Origin: Caballeronia arvi
GTDB taxonomy: Bacteria; Pseudomonadota; Gammaproteobacteria; Burkholderiales; Burkholderiaceae
DNA: 64,000 nt
NCBI RefSeq assembly: GCF_001544695.2
Contig: NZ_FCOM02000047.1
Span: forward strand, 1-64,000
Direction: 5' to 3'
A program made the position numbers and the translations under genes. A model generated the notes under the pieces. It was not told where the DNA came from, did no database searches, and saw only the letters and a list, made by a program, of their open reading frames with translations. Positions 52,528 to 60,548 of this stretch are shown here, piece by piece; position 1 is the first letter of the stretch, and each line of letters opens with the position of its first letter.

Positions 52528-53392
52528 GTCGTGCTCCTTTGGTTTCTGCGTCGGCTTTGACTTTTCCCGACGAATTCAATAGAAAACGGACCAGCCTTTC
52601 GTTCACTTCGTCGGGATCGGTCACGGACATCATGTGTCGCGCGCCCGGGATGATCTCGGCTCGTCCATCAGGCGTTGCGGCCGCCATCTTCCGCGACATT
52701 TCAGGGCTGGAATTGGGATCGCATTCTCCCGTGAGGAAAAGCGCCGGAACCGCCAGCTCAGGCAAACGATGCACATGCGCGTCGTCGGAATTGGCGAATA
52801 GCCGGTACGTGCGCGCATAACCCGCCGGTTGAACCGTCAAAAGCAAGTGACGCAAATCATGCGCCGATTGCTCGAGCGAAGCCGGCACCGGATCGCCGAA
52901 CCAGCGCGAGATCGTGTCATCGACGCCTGCCATTGCCGTGCCCGAATCGAGCGAATCCGCGCGTCCAACGATTGCGGCGCGTTGTTCGGGCGAGCGGTCA
53001 TAAACCGCATTGAGCGCGGCGACACTGAGCGTACGCGCCGAATACGAGAGTGCGAATTCGAGTGCGACCAGTGCGCCCATCGAGTGTCCGACGATATGCG
53101 CGCGTTCGATATTCAGCGCGTCGAGCAGTGCCTTGACCTGTGCCGCATATTCATCGAGCGCAGGTTGCTCGCTCGGCAGCGCGCTGCCGCCGTGACCGAG
53201 CATGTCAAAGGCCAACACCTGAAAATGCCGCGTCAGAAAGTCGATTTGCGGCGCCCAGACCTGATGATTCATGCCGACGCCATGAATCAGCACGACTGTC
53301 TCACTGGATGCGCCCGCGCGCGAGGCGTACAGGCTGTAGCACGTGCCGGCGATATTCCCGCCCGAGACAAGGTGGCTTTCTTGCGGCTTCAA
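52520..53392 (-). CDS. Alpha/beta hydrolase, module copy 2 (TTG start)
   Basis: A 290-residue alpha/beta hydrolase. The oxyanion motif is IHGVGMNHQVW, the elbow GHSMGA, the acid in LTGECDPNSS and the His in PGARHMMSVTDPDE. Homology starts near residue 10, and the only suitable start is a TTG at 53392. That TTG overlaps the AA_synth stop as TTGA and has GGAG nine bases before it, so translation is coupled. It likely hydrolyses the ring-opened or ester intermediate. Confidence 0.87.
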   Translation of the reverse strand: MKPQESHLVSGGNIAGTCYSLYASRAGASSETVVLIHGVGMNHQVWAPQIDFLTRHFQVLAFDMLGHGGSALPSEQPALDEYAAQVKALLDALNIERAHIVGHSMGALVALEFALSYSARTLSVAALNAVYDRSPEQRAAIVGRADSLDSGTAMAGVDDTISRWFGDPVPASLEQSAHDLRHLLLTVQPAGYARTYRLFANSDDAHVHRLPELAVPALFLTGECDPNSSPEMSRKMAAATPDGRAEIIPGARHMMSVTDPDEVNERLVRFLLNSSGKVKADAETKGARHE

Positions 53393-53967
53393 GATTCGAG
53401 CTCCTTGAGGTCCTGATAGCGATCGCCGATGCGATGGTGCGGCCGGCCGCCGATCGACGCGCCCAGTGCGATGACGAGTTCGTCCGGCGCCGGGGCATCG
53501 ACGATCGAGAACTGGATGGTGAGGTAGTGCGAACGCATGCCTTCGTCGTGCTTGTGCATGAGCGGAATCGTGATCGGGCAGTTCGGGCCGCCGCGCAGAT
53601 TGGTGAAGCTCAGATAACTTTTCGCGCCGACCGCGTTGCGGAAGTGGTTCCCGAAGCGGAGTGTGTGGATCAGCGCGGACGCATGTTCGACTTCGCCGGA
53701 TGTCCCGACGATCGCCGCCTTGCCATAGCCTTCGACGGCCTCGCCCGAACCTGCGGCGCGGATGATTTCCGCCGTCAGCATCTCGCCCAAAGGCGAAGCC
53801 AGCGCGTGAATCTCGGGCTTGAGATCTTCGACAAAGCCGCGTCCCGCCCAAGGGTTTCGCAGGACCGCCGCGACGCCGAACATCTTCAACGGACGGTCGG
53901 CGGCCTTCTCGCCCTCGATCCGCGTTTCCTCGCTAAACGTCACCAGCTTGCGCACTTCCAATTTCAT
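53389..53967 (-). CDS. AA_synth-family protein (PF06684), module copy 2
   Basis: A 192-residue paralogue of the proteins at 25039 and 54183. Conserved blocks include LRNPWAGRGFVEDLKPEIHA, GEAVEGYGKAAIVGTSGEVE, HASALIHTLRFGNHFRNAVG and GGRPHHRIGDRYQDLKEL. ATG 53967 follows GGAG by seven bases; a TTG 12 bases upstream is less likely. It heads the long minus-strand cluster 2 operon. Its promoter region holds operator-like site B, 78 bases upstream. Confidence 0.9.
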   Translation of the reverse strand: MKLEVRKLVTFSEETRIEGEKAADRPLKMFGVAAVLRNPWAGRGFVEDLKPEIHALASPLGEMLTAEIIRAAGSGEAVEGYGKAAIVGTSGEVEHASALIHTLRFGNHFRNAVGAKSYLSFTNLRGGPNCPITIPLMHKHDEGMRSHYLTIQFSIVDAPAPDELVIALGASIGGRPHHRIGDRYQDLKELES

Positions 53968-54044
53968 CTCGTTCTCCAAAAAAGCCTGACATCGGCGTTA
54001 AGAGCATGGAATGGATAGTACGGATATCGCGACGATAGATATAT

Positions 54045-54064
54045 TATGGTATTCCATAGTACGG
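54045..54064 (-). promoter_or_regulatory. Operator-like site B upstream of the copy 2 AA_synth operon
   Basis: Read towards the AA_synth gene the sequence is CCGTACTATGGAATACCATA, followed by AT. TATGG and CCATA flank four bases, and an additional CCGTA half site lies upstream. It shares orientation and layout with sites A, C and D. CATAAT at its end could be a -10 hexamer. Confidence 0.75.
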
Positions 54065-54127
54065 CACTCCGGCGAATGATCAGTCAAAACTGGACTGTCG
54101 CGGCGCAGGGTATACACGCATGGCCTG

Positions 54128-54147
54128 CCATAGTATGGAATCCCATA
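54128..54147 (+). promoter_or_regulatory. Operator-like site C upstream of the copy 3 AA_synth operon
   Basis: Read towards the AA_synth gene at 54183 the sequence is CCATAGTATGGAATCCCATA, followed by ATC. It is the only site on the plus strand, in keeping with the plus-strand gene it precedes by 36 bases. TATGG and CCATA flank four bases, as in the other sites. Confidence 0.75.
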
Positions 54148-54182
54148 ATCAACCACGTTCTTACCTTTTAGAGAAGATCCTC

Positions 54183-54785
54183 ATGAGCCTCATCCGAAAA
54201 TCGATTCTTCACGTCGAAACCGTTTACGTGGACGGCGACAAAGACGCCTCCAAGCCGCTGAAAATGATCGGCGCCGCTGCCGTCATCAAGAATCCGTGGG
54301 CAGGCCGCGGGTATGTCGAGGATCTCTCGCCCGAGATTCGCGAAATCGCGCCGCAATTGAGCGCGTACCTGACCAAGCTCATCCTCGACGAAGCCGGTTC
54401 CGGCGAAGCCGTCGAAGCGTTCGGCAAGAGCGCGATCGTCGGTGTGGACGGCGAACTGGAACACGCGTCCGCGCTGATCCACACGCTGCACTTCGGCAAC
54501 ACGTATCGCAGCGCGGTCGGCGCGAAGTCGTATCTCGCGTTTAACAACACACGCGGGCCGGCGAATTCACCGCTCCTGATCCCGATGATGGACAAGAACG
54601 ACGAAGGCCGTCGCTCGCACTATCTGACGCTCCAGTTCGCCATCCCCGATGCGCCGGCCGCCGACGAACTCGTGATCGCCATTGGCGGCGCGACCGGTGG
54701 CCGTCCGCATCACCGCATCGGCGATCGTTATAAAGATCTCGCTGAACTCGGCAATGACCTCACGAATCCTGCTGCTGTGAAGTGA
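54183..54785 (+). CDS. AA_synth-family protein (PF06684), module copy 3
   Basis: A 200-residue paralogue of the proteins at 25039 and 53389 (shared IKNPWAGRGYVEDLSPEIRE, HASALIHTLHFGNTYRSAVG, GGRPHHRIGDRYKDLAEL). ATG 54183 is the family start; an upstream GAAGA is a weak ribosome site. It is divergent from the copy 2 AA_synth gene, and the intergenic region has operator-like sites B and C. It heads a short plus-strand operon with an LLM and an ALDH gene. Confidence 0.9.
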   Translation: MSLIRKSILHVETVYVDGDKDASKPLKMIGAAAVIKNPWAGRGYVEDLSPEIREIAPQLSAYLTKLILDEAGSGEAVEAFGKSAIVGVDGELEHASALIHTLHFGNTYRSAVGAKSYLAFNNTRGPANSPLLIPMMDKNDEGRRSHYLTLQFAIPDAPAADELVIAIGGATGGRPHHRIGDRYKDLAELGNDLTNPAAVK

Positions 54786-54885
54786 TCGCAGCGCTCACCT
54801 CCTTGAGCAGAGAACCGGCGAGCCGCTGGTTCTGATTTGGCGTCGATATGTCGGACGCCCGCTTCACTCTTGAAAAGGTTGCACC

Positions 54886-55923
54886 ATGCGTTTTTCGCTT
54901 TTCGTTCACATGGAGCGCGTCTCCGACAAGACCACCCAGAAGCAGCTCTACGATGAGATGGTCGAGTTGTGCCAGATCGCCGATCGCGGCGGCATGCACG
55001 CCGTCTGGACCGGCGAGCATCACGGCATGGATTTCACGATCGCGCCGAATCCATTCCTCAATCTCGTCGATCTCGCCAACAAGACGAAGAACGTGAGGCT
55101 CGGCACGGGCACGGTCATCGCGCCGTTTTGGCATCCGATCAAGCTCGCGGGCGAAGCGGCCATGACCGACATCATCACGGACGGGCGGCTGGAACTCGGC
55201 ATCGCGCGCGGCGCGTATTCGTTCGAATACGAACGGCTCATGCCAGGCCTAGACGCATGGAACGCAGGTCAGCGCATGCGTGAGTTGATTCCGGCGGTCA
55301 GGAAGCTGTGGGAAGGCGACTACGCGCACAAAGGCGAGTACTGGTCGTTTCCTTCTACCACCTCGTCGCCGCTGCCGTTGCAACAGCCTCATCCGCCGAT
55401 CTGGGTCGCCGCGCGCGATCCCAACAGCCACGAATTCGCCGTGTCGAACGGCTGCAACGTGCAGGTCACGCCGCTGCATATGGGCGATGAAGAAGTGGAA
55501 AAGCTCGTCGGCCACTTCAATGCCGCATGCGAAAAATTCAGCGATGTGCGGCGCCCGCAGATCATGCTCCTCCGACACACCTACGTCGCGAGCAGCGAAG
55601 ACGACGCGCAAGTCGCCGCCGACGAAGTGAACGTCTTCTACAACTACTTCGGCGCGTGGTTCAAGAACGAGCGCCCGGTCAGCCGCGGCATGATCAAGAC
55701 GCTCAGCCCGGAAGAAATCGCCGCGCATCCGTTCTATACGCCGGAAGCGATGCGCAAGAACAACGTCATCGGCACGCCGGAAGAGGTCATCGCGCGTCTG
55801 AAGGCCTATGAAGCGCTCGGCTTCGACGAGTATTCGTTCTGGATCGACACGGGCATGAGCTTCGAGCGCAAGAAGGCGTCGCTCGAACGCATGATCCGCG
55901 ACGTGATGCCCGCCTTCGCGTGA
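54886..55923 (+). CDS. LLM-class flavin-dependent monooxygenase, module copy 3
   Basis: A 345-residue luciferase-like oxygenase closest to the copy at 50440. Landmarks are GEHHGMDFTIAPNPFLNLV, RLELGIARGAYSFEYERL and PHPPIWVAARDPNSHEFAV. No flavin reductase is encoded in this short operon, so it probably uses the reductase at 51574. It starts 100 bases after the AA_synth gene. It may act on a related but different substrate, or on a later intermediate. Confidence 0.92.
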   Translation: MRFSLFVHMERVSDKTTQKQLYDEMVELCQIADRGGMHAVWTGEHHGMDFTIAPNPFLNLVDLANKTKNVRLGTGTVIAPFWHPIKLAGEAAMTDIITDGRLELGIARGAYSFEYERLMPGLDAWNAGQRMRELIPAVRKLWEGDYAHKGEYWSFPSTTSSPLPLQQPHPPIWVAARDPNSHEFAVSNGCNVQVTPLHMGDEEVEKLVGHFNAACEKFSDVRRPQIMLLRHTYVASSEDDAQVAADEVNVFYNYFGAWFKNERPVSRGMIKTLSPEEIAAHPFYTPEAMRKNNVIGTPEEVIARLKAYEALGFDEYSFWIDTGMSFERKKASLERMIRDVMPAFA

Positions 55924-55935
55924 GGTAACGTTTCC

Positions 55936-57405
55936 ATGAATCCCCAATTCCAGCTTTATATCGACGGCCAGTTCGAGCCTGGCGCCGCGAGTTTCGGCAG
56001 CGTGAACCCGGCGACGGGCGCGGTCTGGGCCGACATGCCCGAAGCGCGCACCGAACAGGTGAACCGCTCCGTCGATGCAGCGAGCCGCGCATTGAATGGC
56101 CGGGCATGGGCGGGCTTGAGCGCATCGGCGCGCGGCAAGCTGCTTCACAAGCTCGCCGATCTCGTCGAGAAAGCCGCGCCGCGTCTGGCGGAAATCGAAA
56201 CAAACGATACCGGCAAGATCATCCGCGAGACGTCGAGCCAGATCGCTTACGTCGCCGATTTCTATCGCTATTACGCGGGCATCGCCGACAAGCTCGAAGG
56301 CAGTCACATTCCCGTCGACAAGCCGGACATGCAGGTCTGGCTCGAACGCGAACCCATAGGCGTGGTCGCGGCGATCGTGCCGTGGAACAGCCAGTTGTTT
56401 CTATCCGCCGTCAAGGTCGGCCCGGCGCTCGCCGCGGGCTGCACGGTGGTGTTGAAGGCATCGGAAGAAGCGCCCGGTCCGTTGCTCGAATTCGCGAAGC
56501 TGATTCACGAAGCGGGCTTTCCCGCGGGCGTGGTCAACGTCATCACCGGCTTCGGGCCGGAATGCGGCGCGGTGCTAAGCAGCCATCCGAAGGTATCGAA
56601 AGTCGCCTTCACGGGCGGGCCGGAAACGGCGAAGCACATCGTCTCGAACACGTCGAACAATCTCGCGAAGGTGTCGCTCGAGCTGGGCGGCAAATCGCCG
56701 TTCATCGTGTTCGCCGATACGGACATCCAGAGCGCCGTGAATGCGCAAGTCGCGGCCATCTTCGCGGCGAGCGGCCAGAGCTGCGTGGCGGGTTCGCGTC
56801 TGCTGGTCGAGCAATCCGTGAAAGACCGCTTCCTTGCGTTGCTGGTGGAACGCGTCGAGCGCATTCGCGTGGGTTCGCCGAACGACATGGACACGGAGTT
56901 CGGACCGCTGTGCACGGAACGTCAGCGCAAGAATATCGAAACGGTCGTCGATGCCTCGTTGCGTCAGGGCGCAAAGGTGCTGACGGGCGGCCGCGCGCTG
57001 GATCGTGAAGGCTTCTATTACGCGCCGACGGTTCTCGATTGCAGCGGCCTCGATCGGCCGGACTGCATCACCAAAGAACTGTTCGGGCCGGTGCTTTCCG
57101 TCGATACGTTCGCCTCCGAAGAAGAAGCGATCGAGAAGGCGAACAGCACGGTTTATGGTCTTGCTGCCGGCATCTTCACGACGAATCTGACGCGCGCGCA
57201 TCGCGTGTCGAAGCGAATCAAGTCGGGCATCGTGTGGATCAACACCTATCGCGTGGTTTCGCCGCTCGCGCCGTTCGGCGGCTTCGGCCTGTCGGGACAC
57301 GGCCGCGAAGGCGGAATGAGCGCCGCACTGGAATACACGACGACGCGAACCGTGTGGCTGCGCACGTCGGATGATCCGATCGACGATCCCTTCGTCATGC
57401 GTTAA
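55936..57405 (+). CDS. Aldehyde dehydrogenase, module copy 3
   Basis: A 489-residue ALDH paralogous to the one at 48927. The catalytic Glu lies in SLELGGKSPFIVF, the Cys in AASGQSCVAGSRLL. It ends DDPFVMR. It lies 12 bases after the LLM gene and is followed by a strong terminator. It would oxidise the aldehyde from the neighbouring monooxygenase to an acid. Confidence 0.93.
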   Translation: MNPQFQLYIDGQFEPGAASFGSVNPATGAVWADMPEARTEQVNRSVDAASRALNGRAWAGLSASARGKLLHKLADLVEKAAPRLAEIETNDTGKIIRETSSQIAYVADFYRYYAGIADKLEGSHIPVDKPDMQVWLEREPIGVVAAIVPWNSQLFLSAVKVGPALAAGCTVVLKASEEAPGPLLEFAKLIHEAGFPAGVVNVITGFGPECGAVLSSHPKVSKVAFTGGPETAKHIVSNTSNNLAKVSLELGGKSPFIVFADTDIQSAVNAQVAAIFAASGQSCVAGSRLLVEQSVKDRFLALLVERVERIRVGSPNDMDTEFGPLCTERQRKNIETVVDASLRQGAKVLTGGRALDREGFYYAPTVLDCSGLDRPDCITKELFGPVLSVDTFASEEEAIEKANSTVYGLAAGIFTTNLTRAHRVSKRIKSGIVWINTYRVVSPLAPFGGFGLSGHGREGGMSAALEYTTTRTVWLRTSDDPIDDPFVMR

Positions 57406-57416
57406 AACGCAACGCT

Positions 57417-57440
57417 GCGGCTACGCCTCGGCGTAGCCGC
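57417..57440. terminator. Bidirectional terminator-like hairpin between ALDH and chemoreceptor genes
   Basis: GCGGCTACGCC and GGCGTAGCCGC are exact 11-base inverted repeats around a two-base loop, in the 49-base gap between convergent genes. A short run of A (AAAA) lies on one side and few T on the other. The stability and position support termination in both directions. Confidence 0.75.
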
Positions 57441-57454
57441 CTCAATGTTGTGCC

Positions 57455-59029
57455 TCAACCGGGCAGCACCAAATTGCGGTGGTCTTCAAGTTTGAACACC
57501 GCGACCAGGCTTCGAAGATTCGCCGTCTGTTCTTCGAGCGAATGCGCCGCTGCCGCCGCCTGTTCCACGAGCGCCGCGTTCTGTTGCGTCACCTGATCCA
57601 TCTGGCTGACGGCCAGATTTACCTCCTCGATACCCTGCCCCTGAGACTCGGACGCCGCCGCGATTTCCCCGACGATATCCGACACCTGCCTGATCGCCAG
57701 TCGCACCTGCGCAATGGTGTCGCCGACTTCGGCCGCCTGCCGTTCGCCGCTCTGAACCGTTTCGACCGATGCAAGGATGAGTTCCTTGATCTCCTTCGCC
57801 GCCGTTGCCGAGCGTTGCGCGAGGCTGCGAACTTCGCTTGCCACCACCGCGAATCCACGGCCCTGATCCCCGGCGCGCGCCGCTTCGACTGCCGCGTTGA
57901 GTGCAAGGATGTTCGTCTGGAACGCGATGCCTTCGATCACGCCGGTGATATCGGAAATCTTGCTGGAGCTGTTGCTGATCTGGTGAATGGTTCGAACCAT
58001 GTTCTGAACCGCTTCATTGCCGGAATCGGCCATGTCGGACGCGCTCGTCGCCAGCGTGTTGGCGTGACGCGCGTTCTGGCTGTTCTGCTTCACGGTGTCG
58101 GTGAGCTGCGTCATGCTGGCCGCGGTTTCCGCAAGCGAGCTTGCCTGCTCTTCGGTGCGCGCGGACAGATCCAGGTTGCCAGCGGCGATTTCGCTCGACG
58201 CAGTCGCGATGCCGTCGGCGCCGATCCTCACATGGCCGACGAGCTTGGACAGGCTTTGATTCATCGACTTGAGGCTCGACATGAGTTGCCCGGTTTCGTC
58301 CATCGATGATGCCTCGATGCGCGCCGTCAGATCGCCTTCGGCCACGCGCGTGGCGACGTTCACGGCTTGTTTCAGCGGACGGGAGACGATGCGTGCAAGC
58401 CAGGTTCCCGCGAGCACGGCGGCGATCGCGGCGATCATCGACGAAACGAAGATCGTCGTGTAGATGCGGGCGCGCAATGCGTCGAGTTCTTGTCGGTCCG
58501 CCGAGATTTTGGCTTGCTCGTAGGTTTGAAGCTGGTCGACGGACGCAATCAGCTTCTCCGTGCCGAGATAGGAGCCGAAGCTCTCCGTCATCTGCGAAAG
58601 ATCGCTCACGCTGGCCGAGAACGCATCGACTTTCCTGCGCATCTCGATCAAGGGATTCACGACCGTGCGAAGCCACGCATCGTATTCTTCGCTCGCCTTC
58701 GTGATGAGCTTTGCGTTCTCGCCGGCCGCATCGTGAATGCCGGACAGGCGCGTATGGAAATCTTTGGCGTGCCCGTCGATCCAGGCCTTGTGGCCCGGCT
58801 CGCCATTCAGGTTGTTCGCGAGAACCGCCCAGACGATGTTCAGGTAGTCCGCCGTGCCGTCTTTCAGTAAAAGCAATGTGCTTTCCGATGCGGCAATCTC
58901 GTTCTGTTTATGGTCGATTGCCTTGATGCTGAAGATGCATATGAAGGCGCTTACCGCAAAAGTGAAAATGACTGCGGCGAATGCAACGCCTATCTTTACC
59001 GCGATCGGCAGGTTCTGGATCTTTTTCAT
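57455..59029 (-). CDS. Methyl-accepting chemotaxis protein in the catabolic regulon
   Basis: A 524-residue chemoreceptor. Transmembrane segments lie at about residues 9-31 and 189-211, enclosing a periplasmic helical domain of 4HB type (about 35-185). A HAMP linker and a signalling domain follow, with the tip VIEGIAFQTNILALNAAVEA. It ends DHRNLVLPG without a CheR-binding pentapeptide. An operator-like site of the same kind as in the catabolic operons lies 117 bases upstream, and the leader holds an 8-base inverted repeat (59048-59077). It probably senses the substrate of the neighbouring modules. Confidence 0.92.
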   Translation of the reverse strand: MKKIQNLPIAVKIGVAFAAVIFTFAVSAFICIFSIKAIDHKQNEIAASESTLLLLKDGTADYLNIVWAVLANNLNGEPGHKAWIDGHAKDFHTRLSGIHDAAGENAKLITKASEEYDAWLRTVVNPLIEMRRKVDAFSASVSDLSQMTESFGSYLGTEKLIASVDQLQTYEQAKISADRQELDALRARIYTTIFVSSMIAAIAAVLAGTWLARIVSRPLKQAVNVATRVAEGDLTARIEASSMDETGQLMSSLKSMNQSLSKLVGHVRIGADGIATASSEIAAGNLDLSARTEEQASSLAETAASMTQLTDTVKQNSQNARHANTLATSASDMADSGNEAVQNMVRTIHQISNSSSKISDITGVIEGIAFQTNILALNAAVEAARAGDQGRGFAVVASEVRSLAQRSATAAKEIKELILASVETVQSGERQAAEVGDTIAQVRLAIRQVSDIVGEIAAASESQGQGIEEVNLAVSQMDQVTQQNAALVEQAAAAAHSLEEQTANLRSLVAVFKLEDHRNLVLPG

Positions 59030-59145
59030 GGTCGTCTTTGTCTGGAAGGCGGCTGCCGGATTTGGGCGACAGCCGCCGAGCGAGTGGGATCGCGTTCGTG
59101 CTGAACCCGCCCGAACGCGCTTCCTATACGCTTAACGACAAAGAT

Positions 59146-59165
59146 GATGGTATGCCATAGTATGG
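59146..59165 (-). promoter_or_regulatory. Operator-like site D upstream of the chemoreceptor
   Basis: Read towards the chemoreceptor gene the sequence is CCATACTATGGCATACCATC, followed by ATC. It ends one base before the stop codon of the MFS gene, 117 bases upstream of ATG 59029. It has the same half-site array and gene-relative orientation as sites A-C. Confidence 0.7.
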
Positions 59166-59166
59166 T

Positions 59167-60528
59167 TTACGACTTTTTTTGGTCGATGGTCGCCGGAACC
59201 CATGCCAGAACGGCAGCCGCAGCCACGCCCGCCACCGCAAACGCATAGAAATTCCACGACAGCGGCGCATTCGCCTGCGCCAGCAAGCCACCGATCAGCG
59301 GACCCGTGATGGCGCCGAACCGCCCGACACCCAGCGCCCAGCCGATTCCCGTCGCGCGATTGGCCGGCGGGTAGTAGCGCGTGATATACGCGCCCAGCAA
59401 CATCGTGTTGCCTATCGTGCCGATGCCCGCAAGTCCGACGAGCACATAGACTTCCACGGTGCCATGCGCGAACGGCAATGCGCACAGACTCGCCGCGGCG
59501 AGCAGATACAGCGTGGTCACGACGGGCTTCGAGCCGAGCCGATCGGCCACCGCGCCGCCGAGCAATGAGCCGATGGCCGCCGTCAAATTGAGTGCAACGA
59601 GCAGACCGAGGCTCGAACCGAGGGGAAAGCCGGCCTTTCGCATCAACTGCGGCAGCCACGTGCTCAGGCCGTACAGCAAGAGCAGGCCCATGAACATCGC
59701 CAGCCAGAACGCCAGCGTCGCGCGAAGAAACGATCCGCCGAAAAGCGCGCGAACAGGCGCGGCCTGGCCCTTCTTGCCTACGTCGAGCGTGGAGACTTGT
59801 CCGTGGGTCCATCGGATGCCCATTTTGTCGGCGACCGACTGCGCCTCGCTGACGCGTCCCTTCGAAAGCAGAAAATCGAGCGATTCCGGCAAGTAACGCA
59901 CAACGAACGGCATGACGACGAGCGGCGCCGCACCGAGCCAGAACAGCCCTCGCCAGCCGTGCGACGGCAGCCATGCAATGGCCAGCAACGCCACGACGAT
60001 GCCGCCGATCGAATAGCCGGTGTAGATCAGCGCGTAGTTGAACGAGCGCCGATTCTCCGGCGAATACTCGACGGTGAGCGCCGCCGCCGTTGGCACGACG
60101 CCGCCCAGCCCGAGTCCGCCGATCACGCGCGCGATGACGAACCATGTCGGCGTCGGCGCGAGCGCGGCGGCGGCCATCATCGCGGAGAACAGACCCACGC
60201 TGAAAAGCAGCACCGAACGTCGGCCGATGACATCGCTCAGCGTTCCCGCGCCCATCGCGCCGATCATCATGCCCGCCAGCGAACAGCTCGCGATGGCACC
60301 GAGCTGCAACTGCGACAGCGACCAGTCGGTGCCGTGCGTGAGCATCGGCAGCACGGCGCCATAGATCGCGACGTCGTAGCCTTCCGCGAGAATCATCAGC
60401 AAGCAAATGGCGACGACGCGAACCGTCACGCGCGATGGGATGCTTGCCGCCGCGCTCGCCTGCTCCGTCGCGTGAGCGCTCGAAGACTTCGGATTCGCCT
60501 CGCGGGCGTCAGATGGATACAAGTTCAT
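59167..60528 (-). CDS. MFS transporter, aromatic acid:H+ symporter (AAHS)-like
   Basis: A 453-residue major facilitator with 12 predicted membrane segments. The first carries VVAICLLMILAEGYDVAIYG, with the acidic residues characteristic of AAHS permeases (PcaK, BenK, MhpT type). The loop 2-3 motif GTLSDVIGRRSVLL and loop 8-9 AVADRLGSKPVV are clear. ATG 60528 is chosen; a codon at 60564 would overlap the previous gene. It follows gabD by 20 bases. It would import an organic acid, possibly an aromatic or heteroaromatic acid. Confidence 0.9.
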   Translation of the reverse strand: MNLYPSDAREANPKSSSAHATEQASAAASIPSRVTVRVVAICLLMILAEGYDVAIYGAVLPMLTHGTDWSLSQLQLGAIASCSLAGMMIGAMGAGTLSDVIGRRSVLLFSVGLFSAMMAAAALAPTPTWFVIARVIGGLGLGGVVPTAAALTVEYSPENRRSFNYALIYTGYSIGGIVVALLAIAWLPSHGWRGLFWLGAAPLVVMPFVVRYLPESLDFLLSKGRVSEAQSVADKMGIRWTHGQVSTLDVGKKGQAAPVRALFGGSFLRATLAFWLAMFMGLLLLYGLSTWLPQLMRKAGFPLGSSLGLLVALNLTAAIGSLLGGAVADRLGSKPVVTTLYLLAAASLCALPFAHGTVEVYVLVGLAGIGTIGNTMLLGAYITRYYPPANRATGIGWALGVGRFGAITGPLIGGLLAQANAPLSWNFYAFAVAGVAAAAVLAWVPATIDQKKS

Positions 60529-60548
60529 TTCGACACGTTCCCCCGATT

